From: a virus
DNA: 33,871 nt
Direction: 5' to 3' (one strand)
Virus record (IMG/VR): IMGVR_UViG_3300045996_001800
Location: 1 to 33,871 of that record
Part shown: piece after piece, positions 23,608 through 29,751 of the stretch
Numbering within the stretch: position 1 is the first letter of the stretch
How the letters are laid out: each line of letters starts with the position of its first letter
The notes under the pieces: model-generated
Told to the model about the DNA's origin: nothing
The model's database searches: none
What the model saw: the letters and a program-made list of their open reading frames with translations, nothing else
Program-made: the position numbers and the translations under genes

Positions 23608-25013
23608 CAGAGGGCTGCAGCAACATTCGCCGGCACATGCCCTCGGGGTTGCGCCTGGCCCGCTGCGTGGAGGGCTAGAGCAAGCGACCAGGCGCTATCA
23701 GCGTGGCCCTTGTCAGTGTGCGGCGCGTCGTATCGGACGTTGCCAGCGGTAGTGATTTCGCGGCGCAAAGAGCAGATATCTTCACGCATCGCGTCGGCCG
23801 TTTTTGCCGGCCAACCCTTCATCCCATCCGGTCGCGGCGGCAAAGCGTCGTCCGTCTTCGGGATTGCGACAGTGCGATTGGCGAACGACGAGTAGAGCTC
23901 GGTCGCCAAATCTTCCTTCACCCCGAGCGTGAAGACGATTGGCTCAACCTTCCAATACCCGATGCGCTTTTGCATGCGTGTCGCCTCGAAGGAACCGAGG
24001 CCCGACGCGTCAACGCACAGGCGCTTGATCTTGAACTTGGCAAAAGCCTTGTCGACCATCGCCTGGAGTTCATCCGGGTCAGTGCGCTTACTCGTCTCGA
24101 GGTACTGAACCTTGCGAACGCCACCCTCTGTGCGCACAACGGTGAGCACGGTGCGGTCGACGGTCTTTCCAACGTCGAGGCCAGCGAAGTAGTCGCCGGA
24201 TTGCGTCTTTAGGTCGTCCGACGAGCAGTCAGAGACCATGTGGCTGGGGATGTACTGCAGCTCCCCATCGAGGAACTTGCAGTTGAACATCTGGTCGAAC
24301 AACCGAGGGTCGTTCTTGGCCAGCTGCCAGCAGTCTTGCAGGTCAACCGGGAAGCCTTGCGCAATGGCAAGGTCGATCGGGACCAGGTGCGGCGAGTAGT
24401 CAGAAACACCAGTCTCAGCCGCTCGCCACTGGTGGTGGTAGTCGTTGCCGAAGCCGTTTGGCGTACTGCTGATGCGCAGACGGCCACCGAGCAGAGCTAC
24501 GGCAGCAGTCGCATCCCAGACCTTGCCCGGGTTCTGGTGGTAGGCGAACTCGTCGAGGAAGACGTTGCCAGTGAAGCCGCGGCCACCCGTGCTGGGCAGG
24601 GCCATGATGCGGCCACCGCTTGCAAACCCGACAAGTTCGTCCTTGTCGCGCTTTAGCTTCGCCATACGCGAGCCGAGAGCGATCAGGACGCTGATGTGGC
24701 GCTTGGCCTTGTCGAGGACTTCCTTGGACTCAGTCTCGCCAACGGAAACGACCGTGGTGAGCTCGCCGTGGAAGGCGCCCCAGATGACGCCGATCGCACT
24801 CGTGGTGTGCGACATGCCAATCTGGCGGCTCTTGTTGCAGATGGCGCGCCTCGAGTCGTCGAGGAGCCACTCAATCTGGAACGGATAGAACGTCGAAAGC
24901 CAGGCCGTTAGCGCCCGGTATTCGCACTCAGGAAGAGTGCTTTGGTATCGCGCCAGGGTCCGTTTCGCCCGAAGGCTCAGACTCTGGAATTGCGCGCCTG
25001 GTAGCGTGATCAC
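23607..25013 (-). CDS. terL: Terminase large subunit (Mu gp28-like)
   Basis: A 468-residue protein starting at GTG 25013 with GAGG 6 nt upstream; it overlaps the small subunit by 86 bp. The ATPase domain shows a deviant Walker A (CNKSRQIGMSHTT, 59-71), as in Mu gp28-type terminases, Walker B VFLDEF (151-156) and coupling motif SSTP (182-185). The RNase-H-like nuclease begins at GLDVGKTVDRTVL (278-290, first catalytic Asp 280); RLCVDASGLG supplies the second acid and APHTDKGHADSAWSLALAL the C-terminal Asp. It cuts and pumps DNA into the capsid. The kinship with Mu packaging agrees with the Mu-like tail. Confidence 0.9.
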   Translation of the reverse strand: MITLPGAQFQSLSLRAKRTLARYQSTLPECEYRALTAWLSTFYPFQIEWLLDDSRRAICNKSRQIGMSHTTSAIGVIWGAFHGELTTVVSVGETESKEVLDKAKRHISVLIALGSRMAKLKRDKDELVGFASGGRIMALPSTGGRGFTGNVFLDEFAYHQNPGKVWDATAAVALLGGRLRISSTPNGFGNDYHHQWRAAETGVSDYSPHLVPIDLAIAQGFPVDLQDCWQLAKNDPRLFDQMFNCKFLDGELQYIPSHMVSDCSSDDLKTQSGDYFAGLDVGKTVDRTVLTVVRTEGGVRKVQYLETSKRTDPDELQAMVDKAFAKFKIKRLCVDASGLGSFEATRMQKRIGYWKVEPIVFTLGVKEDLATELYSSFANRTVAIPKTDDALPPRPDGMKGWPAKTADAMREDICSLRREITTAGNVRYDAPHTDKGHADSAWSLALALHAAGQAQPRGHVPANVAAAL

Positions 25014-25533
25014 CGAATGCCTCGCGGACCAGCTGTGCAGCGCGGTCCGGTGTCACCTCGCCGACGTTCACGTGGAGCTCGGGAGCATCCAGGCCGAGCA
25101 ACTTGGCGCGGCGCTCGGACACCTTCAAGAGCGTGTCAATCGCCCGGGTGTCGCCGTCACCAAAGGCCTTAACCTCAAGCGCTCGAATCATCCGATCGAG
25201 CCTATCAAGCTCAACTGAACGGACTTCTTCGGCAGACTCGCGGGTTTGCTCGCGAATCCGCTTCATTGCGGCAGAGCAATCGTTGTAGGCGGTACCTACC
25301 GAAATGCCGAGTTCTGCAGCTATTTCGCGGTAATTGAAACCCTGGACACGCAAGCGAATTGCTCGCTCTTGTCTGGCCTCAATCGCATCTTCATCGGCCG
25401 TAGCCACGTTCAATTCTCTTGGGTGTTCAACACACCCGCCACAACACTCAGGCCCAAACTCGGCCTCAACCCGCTCACGGCTCTTGCCGGCAATGTCGCG
25501 GTCGGTGAGCCCTCGGCAGTGGCAAACAATCAC
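24928..25533 (-). CDS. terS: Small terminase subunit with N-terminal BFD-like iron-sulfur motif
   Basis: A 201-residue protein starting at GTG 25533, directly after an in-frame TGA. Residues 1-36 resemble the bacterioferritin-associated ferredoxin [2Fe-2S] domain: MIVCHCRGLTDRDI at the start (C4, C6) and CCGGCVEH (C30, C31, C34). The spacing between Cys pairs is about 24 residues, shorter than the usual 31-33. Residues 60-90 contain a helix-turn-helix (NYREIAAELGISVGTAYND), followed by helices and ADLLKVSERRAKLLGLD-like oligomerisation sequence (residues 125-145), as in TerS proteins that bind the packaging site. An internal start at GTG 25407 would yield TerS without the Cys domain. The fusion is unusual; the iron-sulfur assignment is inferred from Cys spacing. 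Confidence 0.75.
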   Translation of the reverse strand: MIVCHCRGLTDRDIAGKSRERVEAEFGPECCGGCVEHPRELNVATADEDAIEARQERAIRLRVQGFNYREIAAELGISVGTAYNDCSAAMKRIREQTRESAEEVRSVELDRLDRMIRALEVKAFGDGDTRAIDTLLKVSERRAKLLGLDAPELHVNVGEVTPDRAAQLVREAFGDHATRRAIPESEPSGETDPGAIPKHSS

Positions 25534-25568
25534 TCAATCAGCAGCGGCACATCGGGATGCGCATGGCG

Positions 25569-25904
25569 TCAGTCCCGAAAAATCTTCAGCGTACCCTTGG
25601 CCGTCGCAACCTGTCGCGGCTGCCGTGGTGCCTTGGGTTTCGTTGTCAGAAACACCGCGTCCACTTCCAGGCCCTTGCGCAGCGTCCGGGCCATCTGAGC
25701 CGCACCCTCGACCACAAATGAGTCGAGCATCCGAGCCTTGGCCAGAACAACGTCTGGGACAACCTCGTACGGCAGACTCAGCCAGTCGTCGGTGTGTATT
25801 ACCGGCCTGTCTGTCACCATCGCCGCGTAGTGGGTCGTTTTGCCCGTCTTGGGGCCGCCAACAATCGCGATTCGCTTGTACTGCTTCAGCAGGTCCGCGA
25901 ACAT
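25569..25904 (-). CDS. Small P-loop NTPase
   Basis: A 111-residue protein. Start chosen at ATG 25904, which overlaps the stop of the upstream small membrane gene (TGATG). KRIAIVGGPKTGKTTHYAA (10-28) carries a full Walker A motif GGPKTGKTTH. VIHTDDW (35-41) may be the Walker B or a nucleotide-kinase-type Asp pair. VDAVFLTTKP follows as the next core strand. It is shorter than known kinases (normally 170 or more residues) and has no lid domain. Possible roles: minimal nucleotide kinase, regulator or packaging accessory. It lies next to the terminase genes; its function is unknown. Confidence 0.7.
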   Translation of the reverse strand: MFADLLKQYKRIAIVGGPKTGKTTHYAAMVTDRPVIHTDDWLSLPYEVVPDVVLAKARMLDSFVVEGAAQMARTLRKGLEVDAVFLTTKPKAPRQPRQVATAKGTLKIFRD

Positions 25905-26053
25905 CACTTGGGCTCAGAAGGCACTTCCCGCTTCACCCACCCGCGACGTTCAGCAAACTCGGCAGCTTTGACACCAACGAACGCGAAACAGGCGAGAGCA
26001 AGAAACGCGACACAGGTCACGTAACGGCCGGTTTCACGGCTAAACTGGCTCAT
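25904..26053 (-). CDS. Small single-pass membrane protein
   Basis: A 49-residue protein: MSQFSRETGRYVTCVAFLAL, then ACFAFVGVKAAEFAERRGWV and a charged end. One transmembrane helix (about residues 11-30) with a positively charged C-terminal segment. The start ATG 26053 overlaps the preceding stop (ATGA), and its own stop overlaps the P-loop gene start. Such small membrane genes in phages can be exclusion or lysis factors; nothing specific can be said here. Confidence 0.65.
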   Translation of the reverse strand: MSQFSRETGRYVTCVAFLALACFAFVGVKAAEFAERRGWVKREVPSEPK

Positions 26054-26220
26054 TCGTAGCCGCCGCACAGGTCACAGATGTCGCAGAAGTCGTCAGCCTC
26101 GCCATCGTAGACCGCGAAAAATTGCAACATGCCGGCGACGTGAAGTTCGCTGGGGATGAGACACGGACGGTCCAGCGGCAGGCACTCAGCCGGCATCCAG
26201 TTGACCATCACGTCGTTCAT
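26050..26220 (-). CDS. Small Cys-cluster protein, unknown
   Basis: A 56-residue protein starting at ATG 26220 (TGATG overlap). It reads MNDVMVNWMPAECLPLDRPC near the start and ends DDFCDICDLCGGYE, with a C-x2-C-x2-C cluster that could bind zinc. It is acidic (several Asp/Glu) and small. The tight overlaps on both sides argue that it is translated. No family is recognised. Confidence 0.6.
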   Translation of the reverse strand: MNDVMVNWMPAECLPLDRPCLIPSELHVAGMLQFFAVYDGEADDFCDICDLCGGYE

Positions 26221-26402
26221 CACGCGACCCTGGCCAGTTCGGTACCGTTCGGAGTCTCGTCAGCGGGCACGTTCAGCGCGCAGGCCAGTGAGAAACCGAA
26301 GAGCCAATCAGCCAACTCGTGCGCCGTGGCACACTTGCGGACTTGGCCGGTAGCGCCAGCCGTAAACGCGGAGTCGCCTTCGAAAATGTCGGTGTCGAAC
26401 AT
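26220..26402 (-). CDS. Small protein at head of the packaging operon, unknown
   Basis: A 60-residue protein. Start taken as ATG 26402; an in-frame TTG at 26417 would place the start within the conserved regulatory element. It reads MFDTDIFEGDSAFTAGATGQ and contains helices (HELADWLFGFSLACALNV). The ATG lies only 5 nt from the end of the bipartite element at 26408-26441; if that element is a promoter, the transcript would be leaderless. First gene of the packaging transcript; unknown function. Confidence 0.55.
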   Translation of the reverse strand: MFDTDIFEGDSAFTAGATGQVRKCATAHELADWLFGFSLACALNVPADETPNGTELARVA

Positions 26403-26407
26403 CAGGC

Positions 26408-26441
26408 GACTGTGCAAGAAACGGAGGGGTTTCCTGGGTGG
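26408..26441 (-). promoter_or_regulatory. Bipartite element copy 1 (upstream of packaging operon)
   Basis: Minus strand CCACCCAGGAA (26441-26431), exactly 15 nt, then GCACAGTC (26415-26408). It ends 5 nt before ATG 26402. The same blocks and spacing occur at three other sites. The layout (GGAA box, GTC box) resembles ECF-type promoters; see findings. Confidence 0.6.
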
Positions 26442-26503
26442 AGCCTCGGAAACGGTGCGCTGTTGCGAAGCAACTCCTTGTCCCGATTAGATAGGCAGTA
26501 ATT

Positions 26504-26526
26504 GGCAGCACTTCGCGGGTGCCGCC
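26504..26526 (-). terminator. Hairpin downstream of tRNA-Asp
   Basis: On the minus strand GGCGGCAC (26526-26519) pairs with GTGCTGCC (26511-26504) around a 7-nt loop, with one G-T wobble, 16 nt after the tRNA. No T-run follows (AATTACTG), so it may be a processing or intrinsic stop of limited strength. Confidence 0.4.
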
Positions 26527-26541
26527 TCATCCCATCACTAG

Positions 26542-26616
26542 CGTTCTCAGCGGGATTCGAACCCGCGGTCTCCGACGTGACAAGCCGGCGTCAGTTCCAG
26601 ACCTGACCGTGAAAAC
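26542..26616 (-). tRNA. tRNA-Asp(GTC), CCA not encoded
   Basis: A complete cloverleaf can be drawn. The acceptor is GTTTTCA (26616-26610) with TGAGAAC (26549-26543), including one T-G pair. The D-stem is GTCAG/CTGAC with loop GTCTGGAA. The anticodon arm is CCGGC-TTGTCAC-GTCGG with anticodon GTC, the variable loop AGACC, and the T-arm GCGGG-TTCGAAT-CCCGC. The discriminator is G as in all tRNA-Asp, and no CCA follows. Position 8 is C and the 14th base G instead of the near-universal U8-A14. It is phage-encoded, between the early genes and the packaging operon. Confidence 0.85.
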
Positions 26617-26933
26617 ATGGCGGCCTCAGGTGCAAGCGAACCGCCCACCAGACCGAAAGATTGGCTGGGTCCGCCGTAACGAACCCTCAACTGTGCCCGC
26701 ACCGTGGCGGGTCAGCTCTAAGACTTACCGGTTCGCCGCCACTGGGAGGAGCCGGGCAACGTCAGCGCGTACCGGTGCGCGCAGGGGCGACCTGGAGGAA
26801 GGTGGCGCCGGAGTAGTGCCGGTTTTCGCTGCCGCAGAATGTGTGAGGCGCGGGCTGACCGGAGCGAACCGAGTGCGAGGGTAGCGACCCCTCATGTCCT
26901 AGAAACCAAACCGCATTGCCGCAGTGGTCCCGG
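26617..26933. other. About 0.3-kb noncoding stretch upstream of tRNA-Asp
   Basis: No convincing gene on either strand. A few short inverted repeats are visible: TGACCGG/CCGGTCA (26856-26862 with 26930-26936, overlapping the end of the HTH gene; total span 81 nt, tRNA-like in length), a GAGGG/CCCTC 7-nt-loop hairpin within it, and a 7-bp GTGGCGG/CCGCCAC repeat near 26705-26743. TTCG-containing T-arm-like strings occur (for example GGTTCG at 26868-26863 on the minus strand), but no second cloverleaf could be completed. Possibly decayed tRNA genes or a regulatory RNA. Confidence 0.45.
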
Positions 26934-27236
26934 TCACTCCCACCAGCCCATTTCCTTGGCCAGCTTCTGCAGCGCAGACCAGCGCACCACACGCGTTTTC
27001 ACAGCCCGTCCGCCATTGGGCCCGGGGCGGATGGCGATGTTCCCAATCCCAGCCTTCACGAGCATGTCCCGCATCGTCCGTTCTGGCATATCCAGGATTC
27101 GCGCCAGTTCGATGGTCGTGAACTCCGGGTCAGTGCCAGAGCGCTTGAACTCCAGGTCTTCCTTAAACAGACGCTTCATTCGAGCCTGACCGGCGTCACG
27201 GCGCTTGTCGTTCTCCTCTCGCTGCTTTGGGGTCAT
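26934..27236 (-). CDS. Helix-turn-helix DNA-binding protein
   Basis: A 100-residue protein. ATG 27236 overlaps the zinc-finger gene stop (ATGA), which decides the start. It has a basic helical N-terminal third (KQREENDKRRDAGQARMKRL). Residues 46-68 (FTTIELARILDMPERTMRDM) form a helix-turn-helix, followed by a wing-like VKTRVVRWSALQKLAKEMGW. Probably a transcription regulator or replication/packaging co-factor. It is the last gene before the noncoding stretch and tRNA, near the early/late boundary, so control of late genes is possible. Confidence 0.65.
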   Translation of the reverse strand: MTPKQREENDKRRDAGQARMKRLFKEDLEFKRSGTDPEFTTIELARILDMPERTMRDMLVKAGIGNIAIRPGPNGGRAVKTRVVRWSALQKLAKEMGWWE

Positions 27237-27607
27237 TTTGCCGCCTTTCGTTTCTTGCCAGCACGTCCGAACCGCCGCGACCGGTGCTGCATGTTGATGT
27301 CTCCGCCGCACGAAACGCACAGGTCGAAAGTCTCCGCGCATGAATCGCAGAGCACCGGGCATGACGTGTTCGGGTTCATTCCCTCAGCAGAGCAAAGCCG
27401 ACACCTCCAGCTCGTGAACGCCTGCCCCGAGAGACCGTACGAGTAATGGCAACCCTTGCACTCGTGAGCCGCCAAGCGTCGTTCCTTGGCACCGTCACCT
27501 GCGATCCATGCAGCCTTTGCCAGAACATCGCTGACCTTCTTGTGGCTGTAGGAACTGACGGTGTTAACCCGCTCCAACTCGTCCAGAGACAATCTGGTAG
27601 CTTTCAT
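27233..27607 (-). CDS. Multi-zinc-finger protein
   Basis: A 124-residue protein. Start ATG 27607 overlaps the upstream stop (ATGA). The N-terminal half is helical (LSLDELERVNTVSSYSHKKV). The C-terminal half contains at least four Cys pairs: HECKGCHYSY, WRCRLC, CPVLCDSC, LCVSCGG, enough for two zinc sites, and a basic end (RRFGRAGKKRKAAK). The pattern suggests an RNA- or DNA-binding zinc protein. It lies in an operon of small regulators upstream of the HTH gene. Family not recognised. Confidence 0.65.
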   Translation of the reverse strand: MKATRLSLDELERVNTVSSYSHKKVSDVLAKAAWIAGDGAKERRLAAHECKGCHYSYGLSGQAFTSWRCRLCSAEGMNPNTSCPVLCDSCAETFDLCVSCGGDINMQHRSRRFGRAGKKRKAAK

Positions 27608-27963
27608 GCCGCCACCTGCCGTTTCGCAGCCGCATAGAAGGCCTTGTGTGCAGCAGCAACCTTGGTCTCGGCCGGTTCCTGTTCGCGGTTCGTGTACCAG
27701 ACCCGCAACACCCCGTAGTGATGCTCCGGTACCAGTCGCAGGATCGCGAACAGCCGCCGCATCCGCTTCGCCTCGTGAAGGTTGATGATCGGCTCGTCTG
27801 GCTCGGCGCTGATCTCGGCGCCCAGTTCGATCACGTCTTGGATCGCGCCCTGTGACGACTTCAGCCCGGCGTGCTTGTCGGCCTCGTGAAAGAACCACCA
27901 CAGGTCGGAGCTGTACTTGAGGGTGTCGGGTCCGGTTTGCTCGGGGAATGTTGGGCGAGTCAT
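27604..27963 (-). CDS. Small regulator-like helical protein, unknown
   Basis: A 119-residue protein. Start ATG 27963 overlaps the previous stop (ATGA). It is helical: YSSDLWWFFHEADKHAGLKS, then INLHEAKRMRRLFAILRLVP and HHYGVLRVWYTNREQEPAET. The L-x(2)-L-x(2)-H-x(2)-VL-x(3)-YT pattern is reminiscent of small phage regulators such as late antiterminators, where a helix followed by an aromatic turn precedes the DNA-binding part, but no full motif is present. Operon context (next to zinc-finger and HTH proteins) supports a regulatory role, weakly. Confidence 0.55.
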   Translation of the reverse strand: MTRPTFPEQTGPDTLKYSSDLWWFFHEADKHAGLKSSQGAIQDVIELGAEISAEPDEPIINLHEAKRMRRLFAILRLVPEHHYGVLRVWYTNREQEPAETKVAAAHKAFYAAAKRQVAA

Positions 27964-28196
27964 TCGCCTTCCTCAATCAGCAAACGCGCAGCCCTCAGCT
28001 TGATCTCGTCGTTGGTGTTGCGACTCAGCGAGTGGGCGAATTTCTCAAACAACTGCAACCCATCCTCTGTCGACCACGCTCCAACAGGGACCCCATACTC
28101 ATCTGAGACCGAGACATAAGCCGCAGCCAGTTCATCGTCACCGCGCACCACCGTCAGCCGATAGAACGCAGTGGTCTCTAGGATATTCGTAAACAT
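27960..28196 (-). CDS. Small protein at head of regulator operon, unknown
   Basis: A 78-residue protein. Start ATG 28196 is favoured by GAAGGAG 6-7 nt upstream; a TTG further upstream would lie inside the bipartite element. The sequence starts MFTNILETTAFYRLTVVRGD, with a short beta region (AAAYVSVSDEYGVPVGAW) and a helical acidic end (DEIKLRAARLLIEEGE). It is the first gene after element copy 2 and overlaps the next gene (ATGA). No function is recognised. Confidence 0.6.
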   Translation of the reverse strand: MFTNILETTAFYRLTVVRGDDELAAAYVSVSDEYGVPVGAWSTEDGLQLFEKFAHSLSRNTNDEIKLRAARLLIEEGE

Positions 28197-28231
28197 CACC
28201 ATCTCCTTCGCAGCCCTAACGCCGCTCCAGA

Positions 28232-28265
28232 GACAGTGCCTCAACTGTTAGCGATTCCTGGGTGG
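28232..28265 (-). promoter_or_regulatory. Bipartite element copy 2 (upstream of regulator operon)
   Basis: Minus strand CCACCCAGGAA (28265-28255), 15 nt, GCACTGTC (28239-28232). It begins 1 nt after the stop codon of the upstream gene and is followed by the strong ribosome binding site of the gene starting at 28196. Confidence 0.6.
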
Positions 28266-28266
28266 G

Positions 28267-28566
28267 TCAGGATTCGTAGCCATGCTGCCCGAGTTTAACG
28301 ACGCGCGGAGCCGTGAATGCCAACTCGACCAAGAAAGGCATCCCAAGCGTGTCAACGACACGCAGCGGCTTCCCTGAGCACAGCCGCCGAAACCTCTCGC
28401 GTTCACTGGCAGACATGCGCCAGGCCTGGAGATGGTCACGATACCGCCTGTAGAGACGAACGCGTTTGGCATGTTCACGGGCCATCCTGCGGCGATGCAC
28501 GCGGGCGCTCCGGTGGGTCTTGCCTAACTCGTTGATTAGGCCCCATGTAGCTTTTTCGCTAACCAT
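28267..28566 (-). CDS. Basic Arg-rich protein, unknown
   Basis: A 99-residue protein. Start ATG 28566 has GGAGAAAAGG upstream and overlaps the preceding small gene (TGATG). The first half is very basic (THRSARVHRRRMAREHAKRV and RLYRRYRDHLQAWRM), likely nucleic-acid-binding helices; the second half is a small domain (PLRVVDTLGMPFLVELAFT). Family unknown. It ends immediately before element copy 2. Confidence 0.6.
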   Translation of the reverse strand: MVSEKATWGLINELGKTHRSARVHRRRMAREHAKRVRLYRRYRDHLQAWRMSASERERFRRLCSGKPLRVVDTLGMPFLVELAFTAPRVVKLGQHGYES

Positions 28567-28700
28567 CACCTTTTCTCCTGATTGCACGCATGCCACATCC
28601 AACACCGCTCACACAGGTAAGCCCGGACCCGAAACCGCGCGTGTTTGTTCCCGGCTCGGCACGCGTGAGCGGAGGGGTAGGCGCGTTTGGGGCAGGTCAT
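28566..28700 (-). CDS. Small Cys/His-rich protein
   Basis: A 44-residue protein with ATG 28700 (ATGA overlap) and TGA 28566 (TGATG overlap). It is Arg/Cys/His rich: MTCPKRAYPSAHACRAGNKH, then a CERCWMWHAC cluster giving a possible zinc site (C-x2-C with C3 and C14). The length and coupling on both sides indicate a true small gene. Function unknown; possibly a small zinc-binding regulator of host or phage nucleic acids. Confidence 0.55.
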   Translation of the reverse strand: MTCPKRAYPSAHACRAGNKHARFRVRAYLCERCWMWHACNQEKR

Positions 28701-29059
28701 GAACAGACCTCGGCCACCGCAACACACCGCGCCTCAAGGTGAATCGAGTCCATCGTTATGCCCCACGGGTCACAAGTTGAGCTGCGCGTAGGCAATGGCG
28801 GCGGCGACCATGGCGGCGAACCTGCTGCTCGGTACTCGTCACATGCATCTCGCCATGCGCGCCATGCGTCATCCGCAAAGATGATGAATGATTTGTAGCC
28901 GTCACCGCTGTCGTAGAAGCGCGGCGGCCCGAACTTGCAGACCGTGCACCGGACGTGGTGGTGGAAACAGCCAGCGCCTGCGTAATTCGCCGTCTTCTTC
29001 ACCGCTCCGTCGCACCGTGGGCAGATGTCCCTCCGATGCCGTCGTTTGGCGTTGCTCAT
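28697..29059 (-). CDS. Zinc-finger protein, Lar-like
   Basis: A 120-residue protein. Start ATG 29059 overlaps the stop of the next gene upstream (ATGA), preferred over ATG 29074. CPRCDGAVKKT followed by VRCTVCKFGPPRF is a C-x2-C...C-x2-C ribbon, with ADDAWRAWRDACDEY after it; this is the layout of Lar-type (restriction alleviation) proteins, in which a zinc ribbon is followed by a helix with W-N/R. The C-terminal third has no recognised domain. If Lar-like, it could modulate host restriction. The assignment is tentative. Confidence 0.55.
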   Translation of the reverse strand: MSNAKRRHRRDICPRCDGAVKKTANYAGAGCFHHHVRCTVCKFGPPRFYDSGDGYKSFIIFADDAWRAWRDACDEYRAAGSPPWSPPPLPTRSSTCDPWGITMDSIHLEARCVAVAEVCS

Positions 29060-29346
29060 GGGCGATTTCTCCATTTCCCAATGCGTGCCACAAGCGACGG
29101 CACCGTGGATTCAGCCCACTTCTGGGCCCGATCCAGCGAATCAAACTTGCGTCGCCGTGTTTCAGTGACCCCTGGTCCCATTTCGCAAAGGCTCACTGAG
29201 ACGACGGTGGTGTAGTAACCGTGAGGTCCGTCGTCCCACATGCTTTCGATTGGATATGTCCTGGCGATGACTCCTTCGCGCTCGCTTTCCCAGAGCCGCG
29301 CAAACGTCTCGCCGTGAACGCGCGGCTCCCATCGCGCGCTAAACAT
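29056..29346 (-). CDS. Small phage protein, unknown
   Basis: A 96-residue protein. I place the start at ATG 29346, which overlaps the previous gene by 8 bp; GTG 29352 and upstream codons are alternatives. The start reads MFSARWEPRVHGETFARLWE, with YYTTVVSVSLCEMGPGVTET as a beta region and RKFDSLDRAQKWAESTVPSL as a helix. It resembles a small alpha/beta domain. No family is recognised. Confidence 0.5.
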   Translation of the reverse strand: MFSARWEPRVHGETFARLWESEREGVIARTYPIESMWDDGPHGYYTTVVSVSLCEMGPGVTETRRRKFDSLDRAQKWAESTVPSLVARIGKWRNRP

Positions 29347-29545
29347 GGGCACCCGAACCACCAGGCCCATCATCCAAGTCCGCAGCTTTCGCCGATGCCC
29401 AGAACGCGCCAAGTAGCAGAACCATCGCAGCGAGACCGAACGCGACATTGTCCGGCTTCTCGGCAGTGAGCGAGATGATGGTCATGACCAGGGAGCCAAG
29501 ACCGAAGCAGAACGCGCAGGTTACTAGGGTTCGGAGGTGGGTCAT
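29339..29545 (-). CDS. Small membrane protein with two predicted helices
   Basis: A 68-residue protein. Two hydrophobic stretches: LRTLVTCAFCFGLGSLVMTI (about residues 4-23) and VAFGLAAMVLLLGAFWASA (about 34-52), followed by an acidic/Gly tail. The start ATG 29545 overlaps the previous gene stop (ATGA). Two-helix proteins of this size occur among holins and exclusion proteins; there is no endolysin in the window to support a lysis role. Confidence 0.6.
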   Translation of the reverse strand: MTHLRTLVTCAFCFGLGSLVMTIISLTAEKPDNVAFGLAAMVLLLGAFWASAKAADLDDGPGGSGAHV

Positions 29546-29751
29546 GACACGGTCTCCACGATCACCGCTACCGCCACAGCGACCGAGGCAATGGCTGCCA
29601 CGACGATTCCGAGAGTGCCGATGACGCTCGCATCAATCTCATCAACACCAACCTGCTTGCAGAACCAGGTGATTGACCTGTGATGAAGCGTCAGGAGAAA
29701 CGGTAGCGCGACCATGAAAGCCAACGCCTCCAGGAGTGCGACGATGATCAT
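29542..29751 (-). CDS. Small membrane protein, second of pair
   Basis: A 69-residue protein from ATG 29751 (ATGA overlap with the lipoprotein gene). It begins MIIVALLEALAFMVALPFLL (first helix), then a polar loop (HHRSITWFCKQVGVDEI), then SVIGTLGIVVAAIASVAVAV (second helix). It is adjacent to another two-helix protein and a lipoprotein; together they look like an envelope-acting cassette. The function is unknown; holin-like by topology only. Confidence 0.6.
   Translation of the reverse strand: MIIVALLEALAFMVALPFLLTLHHRSITWFCKQVGVDEIDASVIGTLGIVVAAIASVAVAVAVIVETVS

Noticed and set aside
26308-26511. Minus-strand 67-codon frame overlapping element copy 1 and the first packaging-operon gene
   Set aside because: It runs through the conserved bipartite element and a better-coupled gene in another frame, and its Arg/His-rich translation looks like a shadow.
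26856-26936. Possible second tRNA
   Set aside because: The 7-bp outer stem and one 5-bp inner hairpin are present, but there is no T-arm next to the acceptor and no anticodon arm in the right place.
26762-26992. Minus-strand 76-codon frame over the end of the HTH gene and the noncoding stretch
   Set aside because: Overlaps the HTH gene out of frame, with no ribosome binding site and no domain.
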